From: an uncultured Cellulophaga sp. | GTDB taxonomy: Bacteria; Bacteroidota; Bacteroidia; Flavobacteriales; Flavobacteriaceae | NCBI GenBank assembly: GCA_947496695.1 | Contig: CANMEI010000005.1 | Coordinates: forward strand, 186,001 to 250,000 | DNA: 64,000 bases | Direction: 5' to 3' | Shown: positions 17,073-26,474 of the stretch, in pieces | How positions within the stretch are numbered: the stretch's first letter is position 1 | How the letters are laid out: every line of letters starts with the position of its first letter | The notes under the pieces: model-generated | Databases searched by the model: none | What the model saw: only the letters and a program-made list of their open reading frames with translations | What the model was told of the DNA's origin: nothing | Translations under genes and position numbers: made by a program

Positions 17073-18857
17073 TTAGTACATAGTATTTGATTCACACTCA
17101 TTATTACTTAACTCTATTTCTTTTATTAAAACTAAAGCCTTTGTTAATTGATTAGATATATGTCTGTGTTTATTAAATAAATTTTGATAATAAGCAATAC
17201 CTTCTCTTAAATTTTGAGTAAATGTAATGGCATATTTTTCTTGTTTTTTTGATGTTGAGATTGCTAAATCTTTAATATAGTTACGCAAGTATTCTATATA
17301 AATATTCAATTCTTTGATAAACATATTTGGTCTATCGTTTCTTGATATAATATTATCTCTACCATATATATGATCAACCATTTTTGTTAATGATATTTTT
17401 TGATCATAATACGCCATATTCGGACCTGGGCAAACAGAAACTCCATTGCCTTCGGTTTTGGTATCTAAATTATAAGCTATTAATGCAGATGTACCTAAGC
17501 CAACGCAAGTACAAGATTTTTCTGTTATTTTATTTAAATGATAGGCATGCTCTTTAGGGGCTAAATTTAAAGCATATAGTTCTTTCATTTTTAAATGTTG
17601 GTATTCACGAGAAGCAGTACAAATACCAGACTCTTTAAAGTCTTTGTTTAATGCTACAAATTTTTTAGGGCAAGCACTACCTGGTCTTCCTTTATCAATA
17701 TTTTTATATTTTTCGTTATCTTTAGTATTACCTTTTAAATTATGAAAAGGGATACCTAATGGTGAAATATTACTTAAATATAAATCATCTTCTTTCGCTT
17801 TTATTAAACTTTCGATAGTTTTCTTATCAACTGTAGTCGCTTCAGGAACTAATAAAAAAGGAGTTCCCCAACCAACACTATCTACGTTATAATAGTCTAA
17901 AAGAAAATTGTGTTCTTCAGGTGTACCAACGCCACCTTGTGCTGTAACTTTTATTGGTAATCTTTTGTTAGGGGCTGTTCTTTTTTTATTTACTAGAGCG
18001 TTTGTAACTATTTCATAAGTAGTTTGTATTAGGTTTTCTTTTTCTTGTTTGAATTGCTCTAAAATAGGCCCCAGTAAATAGCCATCAGTAGCAAAGGCAT
18101 GCCCGCCACAATTTAAACCAGATTCTATTCTGTATTCGGAAACCCACAATCCTTTTTTAGCTAAAAATTTTCCTTGTATTAATGCAGAACGATAATCACT
18201 TACTTTTAAAACAATTTTCTTTTTAATGTTTCCATTTGTATCAGGATAAAAATCTTCAAAATTTTCGATATAACTGTATAGCCTAGGGTTCATACCTGCT
18301 GATAGAATTACTGAAGAATTTAAGTTGCTATTTGCAAAACCTCTTAAAGCAGCATGTGCATCATTATATATTGAAGGTAGTTGTTCTTTGTTTTTATAAT
18401 TTTCTTTATCAACCTTAGTCATAATATTCACATCAATACTTCCTATGTGTATATTATTTTTTAGCCAGTCTTTTATATCTTCAATAGTAACGCCATCGCT
18501 AATTAGTTTATTAAACTCTCTTTTAATATTTGAAGAATCTGGCAACATAGAGAAGTATTTTTTAATCTCAGTTGTAGCAGAGCTGTTTTTAAGTTTTTCA
18601 ATATTCTTATGTGCAATATCATTTATAAGATTTAGGTAGCTGGTAATTCTTTTAGCTCTAAAGTCATCTACCTTTTCGGAAATTTCTTGATATGATTGCT
18701 CAAATTTTTCACAATACATTTTTCGTAGTTTCTCTAACAGAATATCATCTACTAATGAAATTACTGAGTCAATACCGTAATGTGCTACTTTTAATGGAGA
18801 GTCAATTGTAAAGCCTATTCCCATAACAGGAATATGAAATGAATGAATCTTTGTCAT
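17073..18857 (-). CDS. Uncharacterised 594-residue protein with an NMO/FMN-TIM-barrel-like core
   Basis: I do not know a named family for this protein. Its N-terminus (FHIPVMGIGFTIDSPLKVAH) resembles the opening of nitronate-monooxygenase or enoyl-reductase TIM barrels. Residues 249-258 (NCGGHAFATD) and the block AQGGVGTPEEHNF...SVGWGTPFLLVPEA (306-340) parallel the GGH, GGI and GTxFL-PEA phosphate-binding motifs of those FMN enzymes. A helical, charged insertion fills residues 40-135. After the barrel come cysteines at 396, 413, 449, 451 and 476 in GSACPKKF, SGICTASRE, KSCTCVGLG and VSVCPGPNM, which could hold an Fe-S cluster. No signal peptide is seen, so it is probably cytoplasmic. It is a single gene with its own promoter box upstream. 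Confidence 0.55.
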   Translation of the reverse strand: MTKIHSFHIPVMGIGFTIDSPLKVAHYGIDSVISLVDDILLEKLRKMYCEKFEQSYQEISEKVDDFRAKRITSYLNLINDIAHKNIEKLKNSSATTEIKKYFSMLPDSSNIKREFNKLISDGVTIEDIKDWLKNNIHIGSIDVNIMTKVDKENYKNKEQLPSIYNDAHAALRGFANSNLNSSVILSAGMNPRLYSYIENFEDFYPDTNGNIKKKIVLKVSDYRSALIQGKFLAKKGLWVSEYRIESGLNCGGHAFATDGYLLGPILEQFKQEKENLIQTTYEIVTNALVNKKRTAPNKRLPIKVTAQGGVGTPEEHNFLLDYYNVDSVGWGTPFLLVPEATTVDKKTIESLIKAKEDDLYLSNISPLGIPFHNLKGNTKDNEKYKNIDKGRPGSACPKKFVALNKDFKESGICTASREYQHLKMKELYALNLAPKEHAYHLNKITEKSCTCVGLGTSALIAYNLDTKTEGNGVSVCPGPNMAYYDQKISLTKMVDHIYGRDNIISRNDRPNMFIKELNIYIEYLRNYIKDLAISTSKKQEKYAITFTQNLREGIAYYQNLFNKHRHISNQLTKALVLIKEIELSNNECESNTMY

Positions 18858-19330
18858 AATATTTTTTTAATTAAACAGGGTCTCTTATAAATTAAGAAAT
18901 GCTTGTAATTGCAAATTTTCTAATATTATGAGTAGTATAATATGATATTTGTCATCTTCTAATGAAGAATTACCATGCTATTATTTTTCTTACAAATGTA
19001 TAATGGTGTAAAATTGATTTCTGTCAGATAATTTTAATGAAGGTGTTTTTTCTATTTTCTTTCCGTTCACCCTTCGTTAAATCCCTTTCAACGAGCCTAA
19101 AATTTTCACAGTTTACGGTGAATGGTTCATAGTATTCGGTTAACTGTATTTTATCAGATTAAAGGGTTGTTTTTTATGTTAAAATACATCATTTTTAATA
19201 TATAACTTGCTGAAATACAGTTTTTTACATTTTAGCGAGTAAACTGTGTATTACGTATATTTTATTCTTACATAAGCTCTTGTAGGTTGTTCCTTTGCCA
19301 TGTAATTAACCTACAGAAATATTTATAATT
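18858..19330. promoter_or_regulatory. 473-base divergent intergenic region with promoter box and repeated ACAGTT elements
   Basis: This gap separates the divergent 594-residue protein and CAP lipoprotein genes. On the minus strand TACATTTG (18993-19000) fits the -7 box for the minus gene. Four ACAGTT-type half-sites occur in alternating orientation: 19108-19115 (+), 19142-19147 (-), 19217-19223 (+) and 19240-19247 (-). Nearer the CAP gene, TGTAGGTT (19281-19288) and AACCTACA (19308-19315) form an inverted repeat ending 15 bases before the ATG. I see no convincing gene in the gap. Confidence 0.45.
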
Positions 19331-19825
19331 ATGTTACGAATTAAAATCTTACCTCTTGTTTTTTTTACTATATTAATATCATTAACTTCATGTTCTTCAA
19401 CTTCTTTAGAAGAAGAAGTTACTCTGTATGAAAATGTTGCAGTTTCAGCAAGTGTTTCTAGTATTGAAGAAGAAGTTTTTACTCTTGTAAATGAATATAG
19501 AGTTTCTCAAGGTTTAACAGAAGTAGAGTTTAATGCAGTAGCATATGATTATGCAGTAGATCATAATTTATACATGATAGAGCAAGACGAAATTAGTCAT
19601 GATAATTTTAGTAAAAGATCTTCTGACTTAGCTGTTGAAGTAAGTGCTGATTTTGTTTCTGAAAATGTAGGTAGAAATTATATAACAGCAAGTGGTATTG
19701 TAAATGCTTGGATTAATAGTGCTACGCACAAAGCTGTAATGGAAGGTGATTTTAATTATACTGCAGTAAGCGTTGAAGAAGATGCTGATGGAGTCTTATA
19801 TTTTACACAATTATTTTTTAAATAA
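19331..19825 (+). CDS. CAP-domain (SCP/PR1, YkwD-like) lipoprotein
   Basis: The 164-residue protein has a lipoprotein signal ending ISLTSCSS and a short Ser/Glu linker. A compact CAP domain follows: VFTLVNEYRVSQGLTEVEFN near residue 48, then an ISHDNF and SENVGRN pair and WINSATHKAVMEGDFNYTAV. These are the usual CAP blocks with the conserved His and Glu positions. CAP proteins are surface or secreted proteins of varied and mostly unknown function in bacteria. It stands alone between the divergent region and the type IX secretion genes, and nothing ties it to a pathway. Confidence 0.82.
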   Translation: MLRIKILPLVFFTILISLTSCSSTSLEEEVTLYENVAVSASVSSIEEEVFTLVNEYRVSQGLTEVEFNAVAYDYAVDHNLYMIEQDEISHDNFSKRSSDLAVEVSADFVSENVGRNYITASGIVNAWINSATHKAVMEGDFNYTAVSVEEDADGVLYFTQLFFK

Positions 19826-20003
19826 TTGTGTACTTTTTTATAACTTTTCACTTCTCACTTTTTTTCGAATTATGATTTTAGTCAATCTATCTACAGATAA
19901 ATGCATTTCATCGAATAAAATAAGCATTTTGTAGTAAATATAAAATCTATTTAATATAATTGTAGTCCAAATCTTACTTAAAAAGTAAGCCAAAACTGCT
20001 ATT

Positions 20004-23000
20004 ATGATTAAATATCTACTTTTAAATAATAAAATCAGATATGTTTTTATTATTTGTTTGTTAGTAACAACCACAAGTATTTTTTCTCAAAATAAAAATT
20101 TTGCGACAAGTGTAAATAGCGAAAGTAATACAGATAATTCCGCCAACAGTATTGATGAAGATTTAAATACATTTGCTACAATTAATTCAAGTTCAGGACT
20201 AGCACTTGGTTTAGGCGCTTATTCAGGTTATTTAGAACTTCAATATTCTAATACTGTACCAGCTAATACGACTAGCTATGTTAAAATTGATTCAGAAGAT
20301 GAATTGCTTCCTTTTTTACTAGGAGGTAATTTAGGTAATTTATTAGCCAATATTGGAGGTATAGTACTTTTAGGAAATCAACAATTTGTTGTTGAAGCTA
20401 AAGATGGAACAACTACAGTGCTTGAAGGAATTTCTACAGACCCTAATGATTTTTCAACAAATAGTTTAAGAACAGTTATTAATGAGAATGGTGACTATTT
20501 TTTAGCAGTTACGCCTAGTTTATCTTATGATAATATTAAATTAACCAATAGTTTAGGTTCTTTAGTGGGATTGTACAACACTAAAGATTTAAATGTTTAT
20601 GGTAGTTATTATGGTGATGGAACACTTGATTGTGGTATACCTTCATTTACGTCATATGATGGTAGTGGTTTAAATTTAGATTTATTAGGTATTGGTGGGG
20701 CAGGAGTTACAAACCCAGAAGATGCAATTGATGGGGATTTAACTACTGCTTCAAACTTAAGTTTAGGTATAATTTCTGTTTTAGGAGCTATTGAGCAAAC
20801 TTTTTATTTTGATAATGTTTCAAATGCAACCGATCAGGTTTATATAACATTAGGAATAGATCCATCATTATTAGATGTTGGTCTATTAAGCAATATAAAT
20901 GTAGAAACCTATAATGGTTCTAATTTACAAAATTCAGGAAACTTATCGGCTTTATTAGATTTAGATCTATTGGGTCTTTTAGAAACGGGAGATGCGACCA
21001 CTATAGTTATAAATCCACAAGGTAGCGTAGATAAAGTAACAGTGAGTTTGTCATCATTATTAAATGTATCATTAATACAAAGTATAAATATTTTTGATAT
21101 TTATATAGCTCCAGAAGAACCTGTGTTAGATGCTTCTACAGAAGAGGTGTCAATATGTATAAATAATACAGCCGACTTAATTGCCTATACAAAAGATAGT
21201 ACTTCTGAGTTACGTTGGTACGATGCAGAAACAGATGGAAATTTATTAGCAACAGTTAATTCAGGCGACACCTTTACAATACCAGTTTTAAGTGCAAGTC
21301 AAACTTATTATGTAGCAAGTGCTAGTCCTGGTTGTACTTTAGAATCTTCAAGAGTAGCAGTAAATGTAACTGTGGTAGATATACCAACAGCAGCTGATAT
21401 AGATGTTACGGGCAATGAATTTGATATTTGTTCTTCTAATGATATTGTTTTAAACCCCTCAAGTGATATCGAAGGTGAGTTTTCATGGTATTTTGATCAA
21501 AATAAACTAAATGAAATAACTAACGGATTGGTTTCTGGAGGAGTAACATATATGATTAATGATGAAACTGGAGCATTAACAATAAATGGTTTAGATGAGG
21601 TAAATAGTCCGTATACATATTACGCAAGTTTAAAAACAAGTGAGGGTTGTGAAAATGAAACGGGAGATTTAAGTGAAGTTGTAGTTACCATAGTTGATTC
21701 AACCACGAGTGCAGTTATTAGTATTGATGCTGGTACAGATATAATTTTATTAGATGAATTAACTACTTTTTTTAATGGAAATAGTAATACGAATGTTTCG
21801 GGTTCTGTTTCTGGTGATGTAAATGTAGGTGATTTAGTGAATGTTTTAATTAACGGTGTTATTTATACTGGAGCATTAGATGCAAATTTAGATTTTGATA
21901 TAGCGGTAGATGGAGTTGATTTAGCATCAGACCCAGATAGTATTTTAGATGTTTATGTTGAAGGTGGTGTTTGTAGTAATACGGGAAATATAAATATTGA
22001 TTTGCCAGATTTAGTTATAGATAATGTTTTGCAAGTATTCTGTGCTTCTGACAATCCAACTTTAGCAGATATAGTAATTGATTCAGATCTATCTCTTTTT
22101 GACGATTTACTTTCAGGTATAGCTATAGATTTAAATACACCTTTAGTAGATGGAGCCGTATATTTTGCAGGAATAGAAAATATTCCGACATCAATACTAG
22201 CAAGAGTAGGTATTACTGTTGAAATTATTACTGTTAATGCGCCTACTACAATGAATGCTAATCAAATATTTTGTGTTGATAGTGAAGCTACAATAGCAGA
22301 CATACAAGTAAACGAATCAGATATTGTATTTTATGATAGCGAAACAGGAGATGCCAGTTTAGATATAACAACTGCAGTAGAAAACAGAACTTACTATGTT
22401 TCAAATGTAGAAGGCGATTGTGAAAGTGTTGAAAGGTTAGCAATAAATGTAACTATTGCCAATGTTGCAAAACCAACAACTAATAATATTATTCAAGATT
22501 TTTGTGCAAGTAATTTATCTACAATAGCAGATATACAAGTAAACGAATCAGATATTGTATTTTATAATAGCGAAACAGGTGGTACTATATTAGATCCATC
22601 AAGTGAATTAGAAAATGCTACATACTACGTAGCAAATGTAGAAGGTGAATGCGAAAGCACAGAAAGATTAGCAATTACGGTTACAGTTATAGCTGATGAA
22701 ACAGCAACTATATCAGGAACAACAGAAGATGTTTGTACTAGTAGAGCATATACGTATACAACAGAAAGTGATCGTCAAAATTATATATGGACAGTTTCTG
22801 GAGGAACAATTTCAGAAGGTGGAACCGTAACTGATAGTTCTGTAACTATTATGTGGAATGATTTACAAGATACCTCTGTTAGTGTAAGTAATGAAAATGT
22901 TTTAGGCTGTAGTTCATCTTTTAATCAAGAAGTAGCAACTATTAGTTGTGGGGAAGTATTAGGAGAAGAGTTTGGATTGTTAGTTTATAATGAATTTACT

Positions 23001-23258
23001 CCTAATAATGATGGTTATAACGATTATTTTGAAATAGAGGGACTGTTAGATTATTCATCATCAAGTCTTAAGGTTTATAACAGAAATGGAAGCCTTGTTT
23101 TTAAAACAGGAGACTACCAAAATAATTGGAATGGAATTGCAAATGTATCAGGTGTTTTGAGCTCAGGAGATGAGTTACCTTCTGGAACATACTACTATGT
23201 AATAAACATCCCAGAGTTAGAGAGAAACCTAATGGGATGGTTACAATTAGTAAGATAA
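20004..23258 (+). CDS. Large type IX secretion substrate with type B C-terminal sorting domain
   Basis: The protein is 1084 residues with an N-terminal signal (YVFIICLLVTTTSIFSQ). The N-terminal half holds acidic beta-rich domains resembling discoidin or lectin-like modules. The middle carries Ig-like repeats; two adjacent copies near residues 750-825 and 827-902 share IADIQVNESDIVFY almost exactly. The C-terminus is the gliding-motility-associated sorting domain, VYNEFTPNNDGYNDYFEI...KVYNRNGSLVFKTGDY...NWNG, ending in LMGWLQLVR. Type B domains need a PorP/SprF partner, encoded 48 bases downstream. It is probably a secreted, surface-attached adhesin-like protein. The exact ligand is not evident. 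Confidence 0.88.
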   Translation: MIKYLLLNNKIRYVFIICLLVTTTSIFSQNKNFATSVNSESNTDNSANSIDEDLNTFATINSSSGLALGLGAYSGYLELQYSNTVPANTTSYVKIDSEDELLPFLLGGNLGNLLANIGGIVLLGNQQFVVEAKDGTTTVLEGISTDPNDFSTNSLRTVINENGDYFLAVTPSLSYDNIKLTNSLGSLVGLYNTKDLNVYGSYYGDGTLDCGIPSFTSYDGSGLNLDLLGIGGAGVTNPEDAIDGDLTTASNLSLGIISVLGAIEQTFYFDNVSNATDQVYITLGIDPSLLDVGLLSNINVETYNGSNLQNSGNLSALLDLDLLGLLETGDATTIVINPQGSVDKVTVSLSSLLNVSLIQSINIFDIYIAPEEPVLDASTEEVSICINNTADLIAYTKDSTSELRWYDAETDGNLLATVNSGDTFTIPVLSASQTYYVASASPGCTLESSRVAVNVTVVDIPTAADIDVTGNEFDICSSNDIVLNPSSDIEGEFSWYFDQNKLNEITNGLVSGGVTYMINDETGALTINGLDEVNSPYTYYASLKTSEGCENETGDLSEVVVTIVDSTTSAVISIDAGTDIILLDELTTFFNGNSNTNVSGSVSGDVNVGDLVNVLINGVIYTGALDANLDFDIAVDGVDLASDPDSILDVYVEGGVCSNTGNINIDLPDLVIDNVLQVFCASDNPTLADIVIDSDLSLFDDLLSGIAIDLNTPLVDGAVYFAGIENIPTSILARVGITVEIITVNAPTTMNANQIFCVDSEATIADIQVNESDIVFYDSETGDASLDITTAVENRTYYVSNVEGDCESVERLAINVTIANVAKPTTNNIIQDFCASNLSTIADIQVNESDIVFYNSETGGTILDPSSELENATYYVANVEGECESTERLAITVTVIADETATISGTTEDVCTSRAYTYTTESDRQNYIWTVSGGTISEGGTVTDSSVTIMWNDLQDTSVSVSNENVLGCSSSFNQEVATISCGEVLGEEFGLLVYNEFTPNNDGYNDYFEIEGLLDYSSSSLKVYNRNGSLVFKTGDYQNNWNGIANVSGVLSSGDELPSGTYYYVINIPELERNLMGWLQLVR
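22290..22348 (+). repeat. Direct repeat, copy 1, inside the T9SS substrate gene
   Basis: A 59-base unit that recurs at 22521-22579 with two mismatches by eye. The offset of 231 bases equals 77 codons, one Ig-like module. The near-identity suggests recent module duplication or gene conversion. Confidence 0.85.
22521..22579 (+). repeat. Direct repeat, copy 2, inside the T9SS substrate gene
   Basis: The second copy of the 59-base unit at 22290-22348. The rest of each 77-residue module is more diverged than this block. Confidence 0.85.
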
Positions 23259-23306
23259 AACCCAAGCAATTTTAATCAATTTAGTCCAAACCAAAACCCC
23301 AATCTT

Positions 23307-24227
23307 ATGAAGAAATATAAAATTAATATAAGCCTGTTGCTGTTTTTTTGTGTGCTGTCAGGTTATACATTATACGGTCAACAACCACCACAATATACTC
23401 AGTATATGTACAATACTATGGTGTTAAACTCAGGTTATACAGGAACAAGCTCTAAAATAGAAGCATTATTATTACATAGGTCACAGTGGGTGGGTATTGA
23501 TGGTGCTCCAGAAAATCAATCTTTTTCAATACATGGTAAATTAAAAGAAAAAGTAGGTTTAGGATTAAGCGTTACTAATGATAATTTAGGAGCATCAAAT
23601 ACCGTAGAAGTAAATGGTAATTTTGCCTATGAAATAAGAACAGGCTATTATACAAAACTCTCTTTAGGTGTTAATGCAGGTGTAAATATTTTAAATGTAG
23701 ATTATTCAAAAGGTATTTACTCAAACCAATTAGATCCTTTATTTCAAGAAAACTTAAATTCTACACGTCCAGTTTTTGGGTTAGGAGCTTTTTTCTACAA
23801 TACAAATTGGTATGTAGGCCTGTCTACGCAAAACTTATTAAATTCCCAAATTTATGATGATAATGAGATGGTTACTAATAGAAAAACCCAGTATTATTTA
23901 ATGGGAGGTTATGTTTTTGATTTATCAGAGAATTTAAAATTTAAACCAACAGTTTTAGCAAAAGAAGTAGCAGGAGCACCATTAACAGTTGATGTTTCAG
24001 GTAATTTTTTAATAAAAGAAAAATTAAGCTTAGGTGTCGCTTATAGGTATAATGATGCTGTTAGTGCTTTAGCGGGTTTTAATATTACGGAACAATCTTT
24101 TATTGGTTACGCCTACGATTATACAGTTACAGAATTGAATGATTATAATAACGGTTCTCATGAAGTTATTTTGAAATATAACATTTTTGATAAAAATAAA
24201 AGAGCATTGTCTCCTAGATTCTTTTAA
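23307..24227 (+). CDS. PorP/SprF-family type IX secretion membrane protein
   Basis: A 306-residue outer-membrane protein with signal SLLLFFCVLSGYTLYG and the family opening QQPPQYTQYMYNTMVLNSGYTG and HRSQWVGIDGAPENQSFS. The remainder is amphipathic barrel strands. In Flavobacterium SprF is needed to secrete the giant adhesin SprB; PorP/SprF paralogues sit next to substrates that carry type B sorting domains. That arrangement holds here, with the substrate upstream and an OmpA-type protein 11 bases downstream. The most likely job is anchoring or secretion of the adjacent substrate. Confidence 0.92.
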   Translation: MKKYKINISLLLFFCVLSGYTLYGQQPPQYTQYMYNTMVLNSGYTGTSSKIEALLLHRSQWVGIDGAPENQSFSIHGKLKEKVGLGLSVTNDNLGASNTVEVNGNFAYEIRTGYYTKLSLGVNAGVNILNVDYSKGIYSNQLDPLFQENLNSTRPVFGLGAFFYNTNWYVGLSTQNLLNSQIYDDNEMVTNRKTQYYLMGGYVFDLSENLKFKPTVLAKEVAGAPLTVDVSGNFLIKEKLSLGVAYRYNDAVSALAGFNITEQSFIGYAYDYTVTELNDYNNGSHEVILKYNIFDKNKRALSPRFF

Positions 24228-24238
24228 AAAACAATAGC

Positions 24239-26155
24239 ATGAAAAACATATTTTTAATAGTACTTATTTTTTCTTCAACTATTGGGATGTCTCAAAGTAA
24301 AGAAGATAGAGCAGATGCTAATTTTAAAGACTTTAAATTTAGTGAAGCCATAAAATTATATGAAGATTTAGCATCAGATAAAAAGAAACCATCTTTACAT
24401 ATAATACAGCATTTAGCAGATAGTTATTTTAATATAAATGATTATCAGAATGCTAAAAAATGGTATAGTAAACTCTATACAATACAAGGAAAAAAAATAG
24501 AAGAAGGTAACCTTATTAAGCTGGTACAATGCTTAAAAGCAGATTTAGATATTGAAGAAGCAGATAGGTTGCTTAAAGAATATTATAAAAAACCTGAAAA
24601 GCTAAAAATGATTTTGGCTCAAAAGAAATATTTAGATAGTATATCAAATGAAAAACCTAAATATTCAATAAAAAATTTATCTTTTAATAGTAAAAAATCA
24701 GATTTTGCCCCGTATTTATACACTAACGGTTTAGTTTTTGCCTCGGCAAGAGATACCATAAAATCTAATAAATTATACCCTTGGAATAAGCAACCTTATC
24801 TAGATTTATACATTACAAACCCACATCAAAATGATTATGTACCAGAAAAGTTTTTAGAAAATTTAGAATCTGATTTTCATGATGCCACAATAGCATTATC
24901 TTGGGATGCTAAAACAGTTTATTTTACGAGAAATTTTATTAAGAAAAATAAACTAACTGCAAATTCTGATGGTTTATCAAACATGCAAATTTTAAAAGGA
25001 ACCATAGTAGATAATCAATTAACAAATGTTACATCTTTAAGTTTTAATAGTAATGATTATTCATGTGGTCACCCAGCAATAACTGCAGATGGTAATTATA
25101 TGTATTTTACATCTAATATGCCTGGAGGTTATGGTGGTACTGATATTTATAGAGTAGAGTTAAATTCATCAGGTGATGCAGGTAAAGAACCTGTTAATTT
25201 AGGATCTACAATAAATACCCGTGGTCGTGAAATGTTTCCTTTTGTGGTAAATGATATATTATATTTTTCTTCTGATGGACATTACGGATTAGGAGGGTTA
25301 GATGTGTTTGCGTCAGCAATTCTATCTGAAAGTGAGTATTCATTGCCATTAAATAGGGGAGAACCTATAAATAGTAATATGGACGACTTTTCTTATATAC
25401 GAGAGGTTGCTTCAAATAATGGGTATTTTGCTTCTAATAGAGCAGGTGGTATTGGTGATGATGATATATATTATTATGAAGGAATTCAACCAACAGATTG
25501 TCTAGAATATTCAGGTAATGTGTTTGATAAAAAAACAGGAAAACCTTTAAGAGAGGCTACTGTTGAAATATATGATTCAGAAGAAGGTTTGGTTTTGGCT
25601 ACAAAAACAGATATGATGGGTTATTATAATTTTATACTACCTTGTAATAAAACCAATAAATTAGTTTTTTCTAAAAATAAATATTCAAAAAAATCAGTAG
25701 AAGTTACTACCAATAAAAATCCGAAAGCTCCTTCTGAAAATAATAAAGTGTATTTAACACCTTTTGAAAGTTTGGTAGTAAAAGATAATGGTGTAGAGAA
25801 AATTATAGTTGAACCTATTTATTTTGAGTATGATAAATATGATATTACTGCTAGAGCAGAAATAGAACTAGAAAAAGTGTTATTTGTATTAAGAGAATTT
25901 CCAGCCATAAAAATTAAAATAGAATCACATACAGATTCTCGAGGGAAAGATGCTTATAACTTAAAACTATCGGATAATAGAGCTAAATCTACAAGAGCAT
26001 ATTTAATATCAAAAGGTATTGCGCCTGATAGAATTGAAAGTGCAAATGGCTATGGTGAATATCAATTAAAAAATGAGTGTAGTAATGGTGTTCGTTGTAC
26101 AGAACAGCAACATTTATTGAACAGAAGATCTGATTTTATTATTGTTTCAAAATAG
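24239..26155 (+). CDS. OmpA-family protein with TPR, PD40 propeller and carboxypeptidase-regulatory-like domain
   Basis: The protein is 638 residues. After a signal (IFLIVLIFSSTIGMSQ) come TPR-like helices (residues 20-110), then PD40/WD40-like propeller strands (TADGNYMYFTSNMPGGYGGT, TDIYRVE). A CarboxypepD_reg-like domain follows near 415-490 (GNVFDKKTGKPLREATVEIY), and a C-terminal OmpA peptidoglycan-binding domain with IKIESHTDSRGKDAYNLKLS and NRAKSTRAYL. This layout matches the OmpA-type partner usually found behind PorP/SprF, comparable to PorE in anchoring the secretion machinery to peptidoglycan. It ends the three-gene type IX cluster, before a strong terminator. Confidence 0.9.
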   Translation: MKNIFLIVLIFSSTIGMSQSKEDRADANFKDFKFSEAIKLYEDLASDKKKPSLHIIQHLADSYFNINDYQNAKKWYSKLYTIQGKKIEEGNLIKLVQCLKADLDIEEADRLLKEYYKKPEKLKMILAQKKYLDSISNEKPKYSIKNLSFNSKKSDFAPYLYTNGLVFASARDTIKSNKLYPWNKQPYLDLYITNPHQNDYVPEKFLENLESDFHDATIALSWDAKTVYFTRNFIKKNKLTANSDGLSNMQILKGTIVDNQLTNVTSLSFNSNDYSCGHPAITADGNYMYFTSNMPGGYGGTDIYRVELNSSGDAGKEPVNLGSTINTRGREMFPFVVNDILYFSSDGHYGLGGLDVFASAILSESEYSLPLNRGEPINSNMDDFSYIREVASNNGYFASNRAGGIGDDDIYYYEGIQPTDCLEYSGNVFDKKTGKPLREATVEIYDSEEGLVLATKTDMMGYYNFILPCNKTNKLVFSKNKYSKKSVEVTTNKNPKAPSENNKVYLTPFESLVVKDNGVEKIIVEPIYFEYDKYDITARAEIELEKVLFVLREFPAIKIKIESHTDSRGKDAYNLKLSDNRAKSTRAYLISKGIAPDRIESANGYGEYQLKNECSNGVRCTEQQHLLNRRSDFIIVSK

Positions 26156-26175
26156 AAATGTAAACAATTATATTT

Positions 26176-26210
26176 AAAAAGAGCATCATATTTTACATGA
26201 TGCTCTTTTT
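26176..26210 (+). terminator. Terminator of the T9SS cluster
   Basis: AAAAAGAGCATCAT pairs perfectly with ATGATGCTCTTTTT around a seven-base loop, 20 bases after the OmpA-family stop codon. Confidence 0.9.
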
Positions 26211-26474
26211 AGTTTTTGTAAAAAATCAGTTATAAAACTAGTATTTAAATTAAGCGATGATTTTTTATAGATAACTGTAAAATCTATAGTGTAAAAATCA
26301 TAATTCAATGGTAACTTTTGTAAATTAGCACACTCTTTATAACGTACGACCAATTTTAAACCAAAACATATATTTCATTTGAACAACCTATGAGGTTTAA
26401 TAGAGTTCAAAGGAATTTTATAAAAACTGAAATTAAATTGGTATAGATCATAGCTTACCAGCAACATAGTACTT
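26211..26474 (+). promoter_or_regulatory. Leader region of the CstA gene with a bulged stem-loop
   Basis: At 26378-26411 TTTGAAC (26378-26384) pairs with GTTCAAA (26405-26411). AACCT (26385-26389) directly inside pairs with AGGTT (26393-26397) around ATG, leaving a seven-base bulge on the right side. It lies 63 bases before the CstA start. It could be an operator or a structured mRNA leader. I see no gene or other clear signal in the rest of the gap. Confidence 0.35.

Noticed and set aside
19838..20074. 78-residue minus-strand open frame overlapping the start of the T9SS substrate
   Set aside because: No recognisable domain or promoter, and it overlaps a well-supported signal peptide on the other strand.
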